A stretch of 64,000 bases of DNA from Phymatolithon calcareum (GCA_977006965.1 OZ345352.1:2356001-2420000), one strand, 5' to 3'. Positions 32,114 to 44,412 are shown, numbered from the stretch's first letter. The notes: a model not told the origin generated them from the sequence alone. Made by a program: numbers and translations.

Positions 32114-35100
32114 GACATTAGCAGAGCTACCTAGAAATTGTGCTGCTACTTTGGGAGGGAGCAACAAGTGTTAGATCCCTGAGTGTAGACGCAATTGGCG
32201 CCGGGGGCACACCTGGGCCAGCGTATGTTTTAGGCTGGTTTGTCTTCAATGCATAAATGTGGCGGAGGATATGAATCGAGAGAGCGAATATGAAAGCAAT
32301 TAGCTTACTCAAGTCCAGGCTGCTGAGATATTCGAAGCCTGGAGAGAGAAATCCAAAGAATAGCTGCATTCTAACCCTATATCCAGTGTTGGTGAAGGAG
32401 ATCTAATGCGGGTGGCTTCCCAATTCAGCCTGACTTCTACTCAAATTACCTCAGCGCCGAGCATGAGCTTCCTACTTATGATTCAGAATTATGTTGATCG
32501 CCCGATCTACTTCCTTCCTTGCTCGCCTGTCCAAATTATATTTAACTTTGCTTGTTTTCACGTGGACTTGTATCATCTACCCAGTATTGAGTACCACACT
32601 TCTAGAAGAAACGTTTGGCAATAGTCCACCGAGTCTCACGGATATCCTTCAGGATCGACTTTCAAGGTACCAGATGACCGGAGAAGAGATTAAGATGACT
32701 GAAAAAAGCGCTCGATCAGTTTCTATTCTATGCCATAGTATTTTACAATGACATGGAATAGATAAGCGCTTCAGATATGAGCTACTGGTGAAAAACATCA
32801 AGGGAGCTCCAAGCTCTTCCCGCACAGGAAGGGAGCTTTTGCAGCTAGGGTCAACAGAAGTGAGTATTGAAAGCTACACTAGGAGTAGCAGCTGAAACGC
32901 ATCTGCCTTACAGAGTCAAGATTGTTACTGAGGGCGATTAATATATTCTGCAATAAAAAAGGCTAAATAATATTTAACCATTTTTCGAATGTTTTCCCTG
33001 TTACTAATTTTCACGTCTGTGCACTATTTTGAAAAACTGCACTTTAGTGTGACTAACCAGAGAAACGATGGCTTAGAGCATTTCGAACTGTGATGGCCAA
33101 ATTTATAGGTGAACTGCGCTATTGCGTACCCTGCTAGAAATTATCAAAATTCAACAATAATGCAGTATTGAAAACAATGTATCATATGATTGCAAATTGT
33201 GATTTTGCTAACACATTTTTATTGGCTACTCAGTTATCAGTTTCTGCTATTTGTTTGAATTATTTTGTTTTTCTATAGAGAAACGCATGTCTATTTTGTG
33301 CAAGGATCCACTTTTGTATTGCCCTGAGGGTAACGATTGTGCACTTCGATACGGCACAACGCCCTCTCTTATGATAAGTTTCGTACAAAATTGATTTTTA
33401 GCCACGCCGTTCGAGATGCTCTTAGTCTCACTAATCTTAAAAATCTAAAAGAAAATATTGTACCATTTATTACAAAAACCATATTTGTCTTCGGCAGAAG
33501 TTTCGGAAATATTTTCGAAAAATCAAAGCTCATCATGCGGCTAGATTTTCCTGTCCGTGCTTTTCGACAGCATCATATTGATCCTCGGCCAGGATGTCAA
33601 TGAAAAGAATAATCCACTTGGCTGTAACACGGGTTTGACGATGGTTGGTCGCAGATGCATCGACAGTCGTCATGTAACCAAATATTCACAACAAAAATTA
33701 GCAGGGCGCTGAGTACTATCGTGAACGAGCGATGCTGTGAGGCAGCGGAATTGGCGATGGAAGTGATTGAAACCTTGAACTGATCAGATTACTGTTCACT
33801 AACTTATAGCAACTTAATTTAAATGCAGCTCTAGTCCTCCTCGGGAATATTCTACTCCATATTACATTTAAGAGGAAAATACTTATATACGCACGAGTTT
33901 TGCAGTATTTACTAATATGCTCACTTTGCACAGGTACTGTGCTTCGTAAACTTCTGCTCTTTGAAGCTGACCCACTCTTTCTTCGCAGCCTCCGCAGATG
34001 TTGCTAGTGTACCTTTGCATGATTGCGCGGGTCGTTCGGATGCGTTCTTCGACTTTCAGGCCGAGACGAGCTTTTTCATTACTGACACACGGGAGTAGTC
34101 AGCTACTGAGTTCGCGGCCTCTATTTGTCCTATAAGGACCTTCATATACTCGAAAAAGTCAACTCGACCTGAGTGACTGATATTGAAACTTAGCTCCTTG
34201 CGTTCCTCAGCGTTCATTCTTGATCCTCTTTCCTCACGGGTTTGACGAGATGCATCGTGCGGAAATATGGTCTCCAACTTCTTCCACTGGGTTGGCGGGT
34301 GCTTTATGGGGACCTTCTGAAGTGGTGAGTGTCGTGCTTCTCAATCGCTCCCACTTTCCGTCGATGCTGTTCGCTCTTTCCGCGGCTTCAAGAGCGGCCC
34401 GTATACCTTGAATCGCCTGTTTACTTCGCCCTCTTCGCGATTTTTGCCGAAAGAGAGAACTCTAAAGTCTTTGCGTGCTGATCGACTTGATGCCGCTATG
34501 CGGTGTTGTAAAACGGCTCCTAATAGGCTGTGATCGTATTTCCCGTGGCCTAGATGGCGAATCCTTAGGCCCCACTTGACCGTGGACTACCGGATTGAGT
34601 ACGATCATCGCTTAGAGACTATGATGTAGTTGGTTTGCGAAGGTGCGAGATTTGGGACTTTTTTGATGATGTGTAAAGTGGACGAGGACGATAGAGCCAT
34701 TAAGTGATTTTTCCTTTAATTTTTCGAGTTGCATTCTTCCCCGGTTTGCTACTGTGTGCATACACTATCTGTCGTGCAAACCCCTGAGCAGGATGCCTCG
34801 AGTGAGGTGTTCGAAACTCCCTTTCCGCGGAGCACGGCAGAGGGGAGCCGTACGCGCGTTGTAGCGGCGGTTTATAGGACCGCACGCGCGGACAGCAGAG
34901 AGAGGAGAGAGAATACAAAAACAAGCAGAAGATAGAGCTTTAGAGAGGATAGATTGCGTACCGCAATGGCGACACGGTAACCCGACCTCGGGTCCAGAGA
35001 GACTATAAGGCCCTGCATCACACAGTAGACTGCTTGCATAAAGGGAAAATGAATGAAAGGAAACTATCTCACGGAGCAATGCACCATACGGCCGCCTCCT

Positions 35101-37479
35101 CAAAGAGTGAGCACGGTGAGCCTCAAATATTTGAGGAATTATGAGGTATGAGTATCCATATTTAGATCCCGACACTAGGATAATACCCTTTGCGTGACCA
35201 CGGAATTTGCTGGTTCAATGATTAAAGGCCCGTCTACAGAAAGGGAAAATTCGAGCACGCTCCGCAGAAGGACCCCTGAAATCAGGCCAAAAACGGGAAA
35301 ATATTGCGTGAAAAATTTTTAGAATGTCCTACATCTACTTACGCTGAAGACGGCAAACTTGCGAACATTTGTGGAGCCATTTTATTCTTGCCGAACTCGA
35401 GTACATGTCAACATTCGAACCACACGACGGGTTGGCGAGGTATGTAAAACCGCAAACCTATGGTGTCGAAGAACATATAACTATTATTACAGCTGCATGT
35501 GAAATTATGCCAGACTATGAGATATTTACAAATATTTGACAAATCTCATAATCTGGCCTAATTTCGCATTTAGCTCCTATAATGGCTACGTTTCTACCGA
35601 CGTCTTAAGTTTTCAGTGCTACAGACGGTCTTTCGCGCAGCTTCGCAGCACTACTCCGCACGTTTCCGCTGAAGTTTACCGTCGAGGCCCGTGGTATCTT
35701 CCGCATGGGCTTTGTGACGGCGTTCTCATGGAATCTTATGCAAGTTGAGACTGTTATTTGCCGTGCGGGATACAAATCTTCTCACCCCGGACATGGGACT
35801 GGAAGCGACATGTGGCCGTTCCATGGGAGGCTTTGAAGTTCAGCCGTACTTCCGTGAACGTTGTACACTTGGCCCTAGAACGGGAGAAGTACGTGAAAGC
35901 TGTCGGTGTCCGTGTCGTGGCATCCCGGTACCAGCGCTATTAAAGGGAGCACAGTCAGGGGGAGAGGAACGCAACAGGAGATCCCAGTTTGGTCCTTGAG
36001 TTCTTTCGAGTATCTTCTCCGTTTTGACACCTCCACTACCGTAACTTTCTCGCAGTTACTTTCGAGATACCTTCTTTTATCTCATATGCTCTTGGACTAG
36101 TCTGTACCTGCATCGAGGCAAGAAAATTGGCGTCGACTTCAAGAATATCCTGATTACGAGTACCCGTTTGAGATTACACCACCGTTTTGAGAGCCTAAGT
36201 TCTAGCACTCTATACTATCTCTATCAAGATTTATTTCCTCTTGCGCGTCAATGCCCGGTGCAAAGACTGATACTGGTGTTCGTCTGACTCATTCCAACTT
36301 TGACTCCAACACATTATACTGAAATATTCGCACATGTGCGGGGAAGCAGTTGTAAGTCTATGCCACTGGGTGTTCTTTTCTTGTTTGTTTCACTTTCTAG
36401 GTTTTTTGGGCAACCAGTTTCTTCGCTTATCGATTCTTGATATTTTTCTTTGACAGGAAAGGACCTAGCTGGATTATAGCCCGCCTATCATAGTTCCTTC
36501 TTCAACTTGTGACCTCGCTGATCCCTCACTTCAACACTGATCTCTTCTGTCGACCGGGCTTGCGACAATCTTTCTGAAGTATTGTCCTTCCATGAACGAC
36601 CCAACTCCAGACACGTCGACAAAGATCATTCGCAGTTAGATCTGCACCTTAGAGATTGACGCGGACCCTGGGACGCAGCCGCTGGGCATTGGATGAGAAA
36701 GTGCAATTTGCTCTTCTGGCTGCACAAAAAGTCACTCATCTTCCACCGCATACTTCTGCGCTGCGTGGGCGAAGGCGTTTAACTCATTCCACAACAATGA
36801 AGTCATGTACGTGCAGATCAGAAATATCTCAATTAGAAGTGCAAGATGACGACCAATATAAATGCCCTCTGTGTCATATCCGCCGCCGTCAGCTGTCTAA
36901 ATCTCTTTGATAAAACTTTACACTCGGAATTCCGCCGCCACAAAACGGCGGCGGCGGGGCACCGCTGTCCAGTTGTCTCTATGAAACAGTTCAACAAGCG
37001 GAAGATTGTTGGACCACGTCACACAGTAATGATTCTACACATGTACAGTACATGCTACTGTATCAATTTAATCATCGAAGAGCCACCAACTTACGCAACT
37101 ATCCGAGCAGACGTTTTCACATATTTTCCCTCGTTGCCCGCCATGGTCTGCTCACCCGCCGTTGCCGCATCCCACCCCCTACCCACGGAGGTCCAATTGG
37201 AGAGACACTCTCGTGCAGTACGAAGTGTGCCAAATCTGTACTCCATCTTCCATCGAAGATTGTGAATGATGCATTGTTATAAAAAAGTTGTCTCATGTAC
37301 ACGTGCTCCATATACGAAAACGATCTGCATTTGACCTTTTTCGTCGAGTTTGCGCATCAATCAGGATGAAGCGTATATGACTTTGGCGGACGTGTGTGAC
37401 ACAAATGCAAACAAGCAGTCTTTTCAACGGAGAACGCCAAAATCCCAGAGTCCCATGTCGACTTAAATTGCCATCGCCT
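32114..37479. other. anonymous sequence
   Basis: Short frames on both strands without recognisable motifs; 32950-33950 and 35320-35600 are AT-rich. There is no LTR, inverted repeat or LINE motif that I could see. A CGGCGGCGGGG tract near 36945 is a small GC-rich patch. The tandem array begins near its right end. Confidence 0.35.
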
Positions 37480-37538
37480 TCGTGTATAAAGATATCACGG
37501 CAAGAGAGCGGCCGCTACAGCAACATTCCCATCGCAAC

Positions 37539-37712
37539 ATGCCGTATTTTTCGAATTCTCTAGATCTATTTTCGTCGCCAGTCGTGGGCAAGCAGGAACA
37601 TGCCAGCCCGCCAATAACAACTCATTCACGGCCAAATGACTCTACACTACACATTCCACCGTTTATTCTTCCTAAATCTCAAAGTAATTCCGGTCCTGTC
37701 ATTAGCAACTAG
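37539..37712 (+). CDS. small IPP-motif protein, divergent member (57 residues)
   Basis: ATG at 37539, TAG at 37710. The product aligns over its whole length with the 62-residue ORFs at 40239, 50708 and 61217: MP at the start, FSSP at residues 11-14, then S-RPNDSTLHIPPFILP where the others have S-RPQDPVLDIPPLLLP, and the TAG at the same place. It is rich in Pro and Ser with no hydrophobic segment; function unknown. The DNA has diverged widely while the frame, the motif and the stop have stayed, which suggests a real coding gene. It belongs to the V half of the partial unit G. Confidence 0.5.
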   Translation: MPYFSNSLDLFSSPVVGKQEHASPPITTHSRPNDSTLHIPPFILPKSQSNSGPVISN

Positions 37713-38132
37713 TAACGTGACGTCGAAAAGGAGTCGGACAAGAATGGGCTACACGTAACGCCACTGCGATGCAAATCACGAAAAGAAAGTTCTTCTGCTT
37801 GGAGGTGACACAAGGTGAAGATGTGGAGTCCTGGTAAGCAGGCGTATGCTGACGTCCGCACTGACAGTGGCACACTTGTGCGAGGTACTGCTGATATGGA
37901 GCGAAACGTTTGGGCCGGAAAGATTGTATTGGAAGAACTTTGTTGACTTGCTACACTGTGCGTTTGATTTGGAAACGAACTCACAATCTCTTAGTTTCGG
38001 CTCTATCTAGATGAATGGTGTGGCACGTCGAGCTTTGTCCATAATATTTTATGAATTTAAAAGAGAACCCTTTTCGTTTTCATTTGCCCATTATCTGCTT
38101 TCGATCACGAAGGGAGAACCATTGGTACAGTA

Positions 38133-38468
38133 ATGTGTGTTCCAATAATTGCTGGAATGCAATATAGCGCGACCTTATCTACATTGTTCACTTTGTTCAA
38201 CAAATCACACACATTCATACGTATGACAAAATGTTTCGAAGGCGTTTCGAGCCGTTTGGAATTTGCGGATGCCCATGGGATTGAACTTGGAACTGAGGAA
38301 GACAGCGATTCTTTCGATGCTGTACTGAAAAGACAGCAAGTAAAGCGAGGCAGATTATCATTAGCTTGTCTGCCCAGTCTGATTACAGATCGAACAGTCG
38401 AAGCAGACAAATCTATTCCATCCGCATCACAGTGTGTACAGAGCAGCAGTTTAAGCGGAAGGAGTTGA
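38133..38468 (+). CDS. hypothetical ORF in unit G, 111 residues
   Basis: ATG at 38133. The tail TVEADKSIPSAS matches the frame at 46924-47169 (RRVRADKSIPSAS) in unit A and 54891-55130 in B, but the rest does not align. The minus strand is also open (38105-38575) with a matching DADGIDLSAS segment. Which strand, if any, is coding cannot be decided from this. Confidence 0.2.
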   Translation: MCVPIIAGMQYSATLSTLFTLFNKSHTFIRMTKCFEGVSSRLEFADAHGIELGTEEDSDSFDAVLKRQQVKRGRLSLACLPSLITDRTVEADKSIPSASQCVQSSSLSGRS

Positions 38469-38510
38469 TCTGCAAACTTTCTAAAGACCAAACAACAAAC
38501 GATTTTGGTT

Positions 38511-38546
38511 GGATGGATGGATGGATGGATGGATGGATGGATGGAT
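38511..38546. repeat. (GGAT)n microsatellite
   Basis: Nine uninterrupted GGAT units. It sits in unit G where units A and B have other sequence. Confidence 0.95.
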
Positions 38547-39401
38547 TTCTGTTTTATTGAAGCTCCCTTAGTCAATTATCATTGCACCTGATAGACTTTT
38601 CGTTCCGCTACAATCCTTCGCTTATGTTTTCATTTTGATTTCGGACATTTCCTTTGGACGGTATCAACTGCCATTTCCAGCATCACGATTTTGGTTGGTG
38701 TCTGCCATTTCTCTGTTCCTTTCGAATATTTTCATTATAGCATCGAGCAAGGTCATGGACTTGCACGATTCTTATTGGAGGGATAATTGTGGAATGGCGC
38801 GCGGTTATTGCACTGGTTCATAGCTGCGGGCAAGCAGAAGCATTTCTTGATGATTTCTGCTTTCGCCATCGCTTTTCTAGCTCTTCTGCGGTCCAGGAGC
38901 TATATGTCTCGAGCTCGCCTGCAACGCTGCACATGATGTATCTCTTCCATGCAGGAGCGACGGATTGCTATAACCGGTCAGCATCTTCCTTTATTCAAGC
39001 GAAGCGTTCGCCGTCAAGCAGCGAAAGAGTTTGTTCTGTTCTGGGATCCGATCGATTAGAGCGACTTACATTAATTGCTGAATGTGAAATACTATTTTGT
39101 AAACGATAGTCGTCCGCCACCGCACATTTCTACATCTTTGACACATGAATTCATTCCACCTCGACTCGCGAAAGTGCTCTATGAGTTGACGCACATCTGT
39201 GAAAGTCGAAGTCGAAAAAAGATAGTGTGGACAAGTACAACGATCGACGCAAGGTTCTAAACGTAGTGATAGTCGGGAAATCCTTCTGATGAAAGGCGAC
39301 GGCAAAATGTAGATTGCGGCAGTAGAATACGTAATAACGGGAATGTAAAGGTGTCCTGGAACTCTAAATGTATCTACCGATTCAATCCTACTCTATGCAG
39401 T

Positions 39402-39457
39402 ATCAAGCGACTCCACATCCTTACGCCTACATGTAGGCGTAAGGTTGTTGTACCGCT
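39402..39457. repeat. unit-start hairpin, copy A
   Basis: A perfect 26-bp palindrome at 39419-39444 (CCTTACGCCTAC and its complement around the centre). In B (49843-49896) and C (60377-60430) the stem extends outwards on both sides (GAGCGGTACCACA and TTGTTGTACCGCTC) to about 26-bp arms with few mismatches. Here the left flank has diverged. Confidence 0.85.
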
Positions 39458-39900
39458 CGGCAGCACGTTATGATACCATGCGCAGATAGAGTCGAGTTAT
39501 TCACATCCACACACACCCTGCAGGCAACACATCGCCCAACGTTTCCACGTTTCGTTGTTGCGCGAGATATTTTTGTGATACCGCCGCCATCGCCTGAGTT
39601 TCCGCTGGACACCACGGCACCACGCAACCGCGCCTTCACTCTCAATGTAAGCACATATGAAAATTTTCCACCCAAAAACGATGCTCGGCGTCGGTTTCTA
39701 TAGAAACCTATACGTTTTTCTGCATCTTGCTTTCCGTTGCGCTCGACCGTTACCCAATCAAATCGCACATTCCCACTCTCTCTCGCATTCATCCTCTTCG
39801 ACACCTTCATCCTCTTCGACGCCTTTCGCGCCCAAACGCTTCTACAACCACGCTGAATCTCCACTTCATCCCCCAGCAGAGATTGTCACGATGTAAGCAG
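39427..39900 (+). other. conserved leader region with two GTAAGC sites (unit A)
   Basis: Upstream of the IPP ORF, all three U halves keep two GTAAGC sequences preceded by AAT or GAT (here 39647 and 39893; 50136 and 50356 in B; 60649 and 60865 in C), which look like 5' splice sites. Between them each copy is open in one frame (here 39657-39896: HPKTM...PNQIAHSHSLSHSSSS). This might be an upstream exon or exons of a spliced gene. No acceptor site can be fixed by eye. Confidence 0.3.
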
Positions 39901-40238
39901 ATCGGATTTTGGCTACATGTTAACTTGTCCCAAAGCGCCCTATATTCGCGGCATTCGCAGTCGCTTTGCGCACAGACAGGGAAAAATCTGGTGGCTGACA
40001 CTTTCCGGATATTCCTCGTCGCTGTCGCATACCGACGGCCGCCGAGTACCGCACACGCACGCACAGTCCGCAATTGCTGGAAGGTGGTCCCTGACGGTGC
40101 GATGGATTTCAAATTTCAGCCCCCTGTGTACCACTACTTAAGACAATCATCCCCTCGTCGACCACAGACCTGCACAAAGTGAAGACCCAGCCCGCTGTAC
40201 TGCAACATTTTCGCGAAATCACAATCCACAAACTCACC

Positions 40239-40427
40239 ATGCCCTCCCTTCACTACCACCCGCAGCATGGCCCGATTTCCTCACCAAGTCCGGGAGTGCG
40301 CAGATCGACAAAACCGATTCCCATTCGACGCTCGCGCCCGCAAGACACCGTCCTCAACATACCACCGCTAGTTCTACCCCCGCCGGCGAAGAATACTGAG
40401 CGCCGGATAGTCGATATTGACGACTAG
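40239..40427 (+). CDS. small IPP-motif protein, unit A (62 residues)
   Basis: ATG at 40239 in the context CTCACCATGC, TAG at 40425. The sequence begins MPSLHYHPQHGPISSP, has IRRSRPQDTVLNIPPLVLPP in the middle and ends VDIDD. The same frame continues after the TAG for 62 more codons with an open, conserved sequence (SKRSGMNMYH..LQKQNPEEYY, to 40617), which the V-half relatives also encode. Either the gene was once longer, or the TAG is removed by splicing or read through. A diverged member (37539) ends at the same TAG, favouring the short protein. Pro- and Arg-rich, no signal peptide; function unknown. Confidence 0.5.
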   Translation: MPSLHYHPQHGPISSPSPGVRRSTKPIPIRRSRPQDTVLNIPPLVLPPPAKNTERRIVDIDD

Positions 40428-40756
40428 GAACAACCGCAGAAGATATACGGCGGAGGAAAGAAACTCCATAATGTTGCTCCCGAGAAGACATTGGCTGTCC
40501 TCCAAGACGCAACGGGACGCCACGCCGCCGACGGCCTTTCAAAGCGCAGTGGAATGAACATGTACCACATGAGTGACTTGCAGAAGCAGAATCCAGAGGA
40601 ATACTACTCCGAATGAGCGGCACGCGTATAGTGCATATCACTACCTGTGACCACGAGCATTAGCATCAAACGCATATGAATGGCACTCCTTATTTCGGGC
40701 GTTGAATATTGCGGCACATACAACATGATGCCCAATAGTACTACTAGAAGAAATAA

Positions 40757-41970
40757 ACTACCCATTTCGAAGAACACCATTTGTCGGAGCAGCAAGGCCA
40801 GAGACGGTACGGAGGTATGGCAATCTTCTCCGATCTGCCCACCTCAATCCTGCCACCACCTACCTCTCGAGATCATACACTGCGTGCAAACCATCGAGGA
40901 TGGCATACGCGCCTCTGCAAGACAACTACCGCCGGTGACCCGTATGGATCGATATCCTTTGCCATGTCTCGGCAGGACATCCGGTGGCAGCCGGAAAGCG
41001 AGCACGCGCGATGACATCCGGGCGTTGATTGACATCGCTAAAGACTGCCTTGGAGCCGCAAACAGCGGCAGTCGAGAAGAGGTCATGCACTAAGACGCTC
41101 CCGTGCCAACCTAAGTCGCCCGAGAGCGCCTGAGCGCCACAGCCGGTGGCCGCCTGGAAGAATCCTTAGGCGCGTGACGATCGGGCCAAAGACGTTTTCC
41201 GGATGCTTTCCATGCGATCCTCTCACCGGGTTGCGCCACGCGGCGCCACGCTGCGAGAGGCCGAGGTTCTGTGCTTCAGATTCACGGGCGCGCACACCCG
41301 GCGGCGGTTGAAAACGCGGAGCCACGCGGCGCAGGATCGAAAGCTTGCGCGACAGTTTCAGCGGCGCGCACAGTCGTCAGCAACTGCTTCAGAGTCCGAA
41401 CCTCGACGACCGAAATCTCTATATCAAGTTGGACGCCGAAGAAACCTTGATCTCCAGCACACGCATCGCAAGCTTGCAGACGCGTTCACACAGAGGCACG
41501 CACTTCGGAACGTGCCTGAACCGAGACGCGAACCGCGTGTAAGGCAGCGAGCAACTTAAGGAGCTCTTCGGTACACCGGCTGTCCGTTTCCCACAAGGAC
41601 TCGTGCGACATCTGATTGCTCGGCGAAATGTTGGCAGGAGAGCTTTTCGAGTTGGCAGCCTCGTTTTTTGTTGACCACCCACCGACCCTTCATAGTCTTC
41701 TGTAGTAGTAGTCAAGCTATCGCACGGCTACAACTACGGCAATCCGGTTCTCCGGCCAGCGATGCTTGTCCGGGAGGAGGTTCCTAAGAGTTACAGGACG
41801 GTGTCCATCAACTCTACTATGGAGAAGCGCTACACAGCTTGCCGTCTCTGGGGAGCTAGACCATTGGACGCCGTGAAAGCTAAGTCGCCAAAATTACGGT
41901 TTCATCTTTCCAGTAAAACCGCAGATCTTATTCAAGTCTGTCAAGGGCAGGCAGTCTCCATCGCGATCAC
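40757..41970. other. 1.2-kb segment present only in unit A
   Basis: Units B and C run directly from AGAAGAAATAAA into ATGGCAATG (51215-51240, 61724-61749). In A these are separated by 1.2 kb. It is GC-rich with decayed frames on the plus strand (for example SLRDSFSGAHSRQQLLQS and LDAEETLISSTRIASLQTRS, then 41762-42013). No terminal repeats or clear duplication, so it may be an old insertion in A or a deletion in the ancestor of B and C. Confidence 0.5.
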
Positions 41971-42070
41971 AATGGTAATGCTCTTTCAAATTGTGAAACT
42001 AAAAGCAAAATGACGCAGTCAATCCCGTGATGTTTCTCGGTTCAGCTCTTCTTTTGTAACATGTTGCAAG

Positions 42071-42349
42071 ATGTCGACCCCTTTCACAACCCTGATGTCG
42101 AATCGTACCCAGTCGACCTCTGCCATTCGGAAACAGCACTGCACGGCTCGCAAAAGATGTGCACATCGTGGTCAATTGTGCACCATCCAGATCGTCCTCC
42201 CAACGCCGCGCGAGCACGTGATCGATCGCAAGCCGGGCGCCCCAAGTGAGGCCAATCCATCAGCAGTCGACACGCCGAGACAGAAATATTGCCAGCGCGC
42301 ACCGCGTCCAACGACGCGCGCGCGAAGCGCGACCCCATGGTGCAAGTGA
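42071..42349 (+). CDS. basic small ORF, unit A version (92 residues)
   Basis: Starts at ATG 42071 after a pyrimidine-rich stretch ending GTTGCAAG, which could be a 3' splice site. Residues 1-50 match the 59-residue ORFs in B and C (MSTPFTTLMSNRTQSTSAIR, then IQIVLPTPRE), but a small indel moves the stop, making it longer here. The V half encodes a related VVLPTPDERVI segment (about 46565-46600). The reverse strand is open as well, so coding strand is uncertain. Confidence 0.3.
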   Translation: MSTPFTTLMSNRTQSTSAIRKQHCTARKRCAHRGQLCTIQIVLPTPREHVIDRKPGAPSEANPSAVDTPRQKYCQRAPRPTTRARSATPWCK

Positions 42350-43026
42350 ATGGATGCGCAAAACGAGCGACGCGTAGGTCAGCAGCGCGGTGTAACCGCT
42401 AATACCGTTCCGGAGAGGACAAGATTGGCGGCGAGGAGGGAGGGGCACGGAGAGGCGTCCGGGTGACGCGCGGTGGTCGTCGAAACGAGACGGTGCACAT
42501 GATTGCGGGATGCAAGGAAGCTGACGGAGATGCGCGAGGGGATAGCTGGGCAAGGAGGTTCAGCTCCTGTTCCAGGGGGCTATGTTTTCGATGGCGCGTG
42601 CCCTAAATGAACGGTCGGTTTTATCCACGTGTACACATTTACAGCGGTTTGACGTCAGTGCGAACACGCCCCACTGGCCGCACCCTTGACAACTCTTCGA
42701 GGGGTTTAAGTGGGGGGACACGGTCAAGGATGCAAACTGGTTCCTATAATGGGGGTACATGTTCCCGAAGAGGCGGGGTTGTTGAAGTGGAGGCCTTTTT
42801 CGGAGCGTTGGGGGTCCCACCGGAAGCTACGACAGGTTGATTCCTGGTCTAATCCCAGTATAGTTCATTAACTTGTATCGGGGGCCATGACAGTATCCCA
42901 GACGTTTTTAATGGATTTAGGCACGGTTAAAATCCGTGCACTTCACCCAAACAGTTGCAAAGTACGTGTCCTCATATCAAGGCACTGCACTCTGTAAGTA
43001 GAATGGAGAAGACGTTCTCCAGAGGG

Positions 43027-43035
43027 TATAAATAA
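43027..43035 (+). promoter_or_regulatory. TATA box of the MRIC small ORF, unit A
   Basis: TATAAATAA, 33 bp before the ATG at 43068. Conserved in unit B (52296-52304) and changed to TATGAATAA in unit C (62811-62819). The spacing would give a very short 5' leader. Confidence 0.5.
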
Positions 43036-43067
43036 CGCTTCCCCGAGCATCAAAAAGTAAAAGGAAT

Positions 43068-43355
43068 ATGCGTATTTGCGGTGTTGGACCCCAAGCAAGA
43101 GGTCTTATCAGTTTTTTGGGTCTGATTGTTCGCACGTTGCCAATGCACGAGACGATGCGGATCTGTACGAACGTGCATGTGGTGACGTACTTGCTGACAC
43201 TGCTTACACTGCATGAAGGTGCGAATGCCGAGATCATTTTCTATCCACGTGTATATCTACTTATTAGGGTTACACATCACAATCTCAAGACTCACAACAA
43301 TACAACCCTGCTGCGGGTGCTGTTCATCCTTCTTCGTTCCTCTGAAAAGCTGTAG
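43068..43355 (+). CDS. MRIC small protein, unit A (95 residues, altered end)
   Basis: Begins MRICGVGPQARGLISFLGLI and contains a second MRIC (residue about 30) before NVHVVTYLLTL. In B and C the protein is 63 residues and ends FYPLD(I/L)STF. Here a 9-bp in-frame insertion (LLT repeated) and indels near 43255 replace the ending, so the frame runs 32 residues further. The first 45 residues are well conserved. Hydrophobic stretches near residues 13-25 and 33-44 could be weak membrane segments. Function unknown; a TATA box lies 33 bp upstream. Confidence 0.4.
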   Translation: MRICGVGPQARGLISFLGLIVRTLPMHETMRICTNVHVVTYLLTLLTLHEGANAEIIFYPRVYLLIRVTHHNLKTHNNTTLLRVLFILLRSSEKL

Positions 43356-43368
43356 AGCATCTCCACGT

Positions 43369-44412
43369 CTTTCTTTCTTTATTGCAGAGAACGTTAGTTT
43401 AACGTCCGAACTTACCCTCGAGCAAGTTCTCATTTTTCAGAAATTTGAGTATCTCAATGTGTCTCTCCCTGCACAGGTCTTCTACAGTTTTGTCGCGTAC
43501 TCTTCCTACGAATCGTTGTCGAGATACAGTCCGACCAGAACAGTGTACGATCAGGTGCTCCACTGTCTCCTTAACGCCATATGGGCGCATCTTACACACC
43601 GGGTCATAGAGTCGCGGTTTGTCCTCGCTGCGCCCATGATGAAAGCTTGCTACAATTGGGGAGCAATTCACTATGAGCTGATGTAGTATCACCTCGGCAC
43701 GTCTCTGTGAGATGTTAAGATCTTTCGGGACTGTAGGTAAGATAACTGGTTTGCTTCTACAAGGCGGCTTGATAATGGATCGCGCTGCTTCCAATGTAAG
43801 GGGTATCGCTTGGTGCGACACCAGACTCGATTCCAAAATTCCCCTCCTCGCGAGTTCATCAGCGGCCCCGTTTTTCAGGACCCCGCAGTGGCTCGGCATC
43901 CAAACACACTCTATGTGAATCTCGTAGGACATGACTTGTTCCATAAGATTTCAAAGGTTCCGAACCATCTCACCGAACATCCGCGGTTGCCCGTTGAGAG
44001 CATCTATGCAGCTTCTGCTGTCAGTGAACCATCTGATGGTGCTGCCGCGCGAAAGCTGTAGATTCGTTACTGCCTGGAACGCATGGACGGCCGCAAATAC
44101 CTCTGCGTCGAATGAGGAGCCCACAGCCCCAGCGGAAAGCGCAGTTTCGACTATCGTTTCTCCATCGCGTAGCACAAAAATCCCAGCTCCGCCGACCTGA
44201 AATGGGATGGTACGAAACATGTCGAGTGAGTCACCATCTTCATCGCACACGATGACGCGCAGTTTTGAGTCAGTTGGGGCTGTTGCGTAAGCATGCTCGT
44301 CTTCGTTGTCGTAGGTCAGTAGGATGTCTGGGGGCCCGCCGTGTCGGAACTCAGACCGTTTCGCTAATTCTTGGTTTTCGCACTGGGCGGGGTTGAATTA
44401 CTTCAACGTCAA
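43369..44412 (-). mobile_element. 5'-truncated LINE with RNase H, unit A only
   Basis: A 1044-bp insertion flanked by the 10-bp direct repeat ATCTCCACGT (43359-43368 and 44413-44422). Units B (52635) and C (63143) have the uninterrupted site. The minus-strand 3' end has AATAAAGAAAGAAAG, a poly(A)-signal-like tail. The interior encodes the RNase H and C-terminal part of a LINE ORF2. Confidence 0.9.
43399..44250 (-). pseudogene. LINE RNase H and C-terminal domain
   Basis: On the minus strand GGAGIFVLRDGETIVETALS starts the RNase HI fold. SFDAEVFAAVHAFQAV carries the catalytic Glu, IRWFTDSRSCIDAL the catalytic Asp, and after a TGA (43951-43953) the same frame goes on with IECVWMPSHCGVLKNGAADE, the conserved H...G-N-x-x-AD motif. 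It then reads through a variable region with a Cx5-H-like knuckle (CKMRPYGVKETVEHLIVHC) and ends EILKFLKNENLLEGKFGR. RNase H at the end of ORF2 is found in the I and Tad groups. One nonsense codon and the 5' truncation make it inactive. Confidence 0.85.

Noticed and set aside
40408-40427. 18-nt mini-intron removing the TAG of the IPP gene
   Set aside because: GTCGAT...GACTAG could formally be excised in frame, but such tiny introns are known only from very special genomes, and a diverged relative ends at the same TAG.
42977-43237. Minus-strand ORF over the MRIC gene (and its copies in B and C)
   Set aside because: Conserved only as the shadow of the plus-strand frame; the TATA box and start favour the plus strand.
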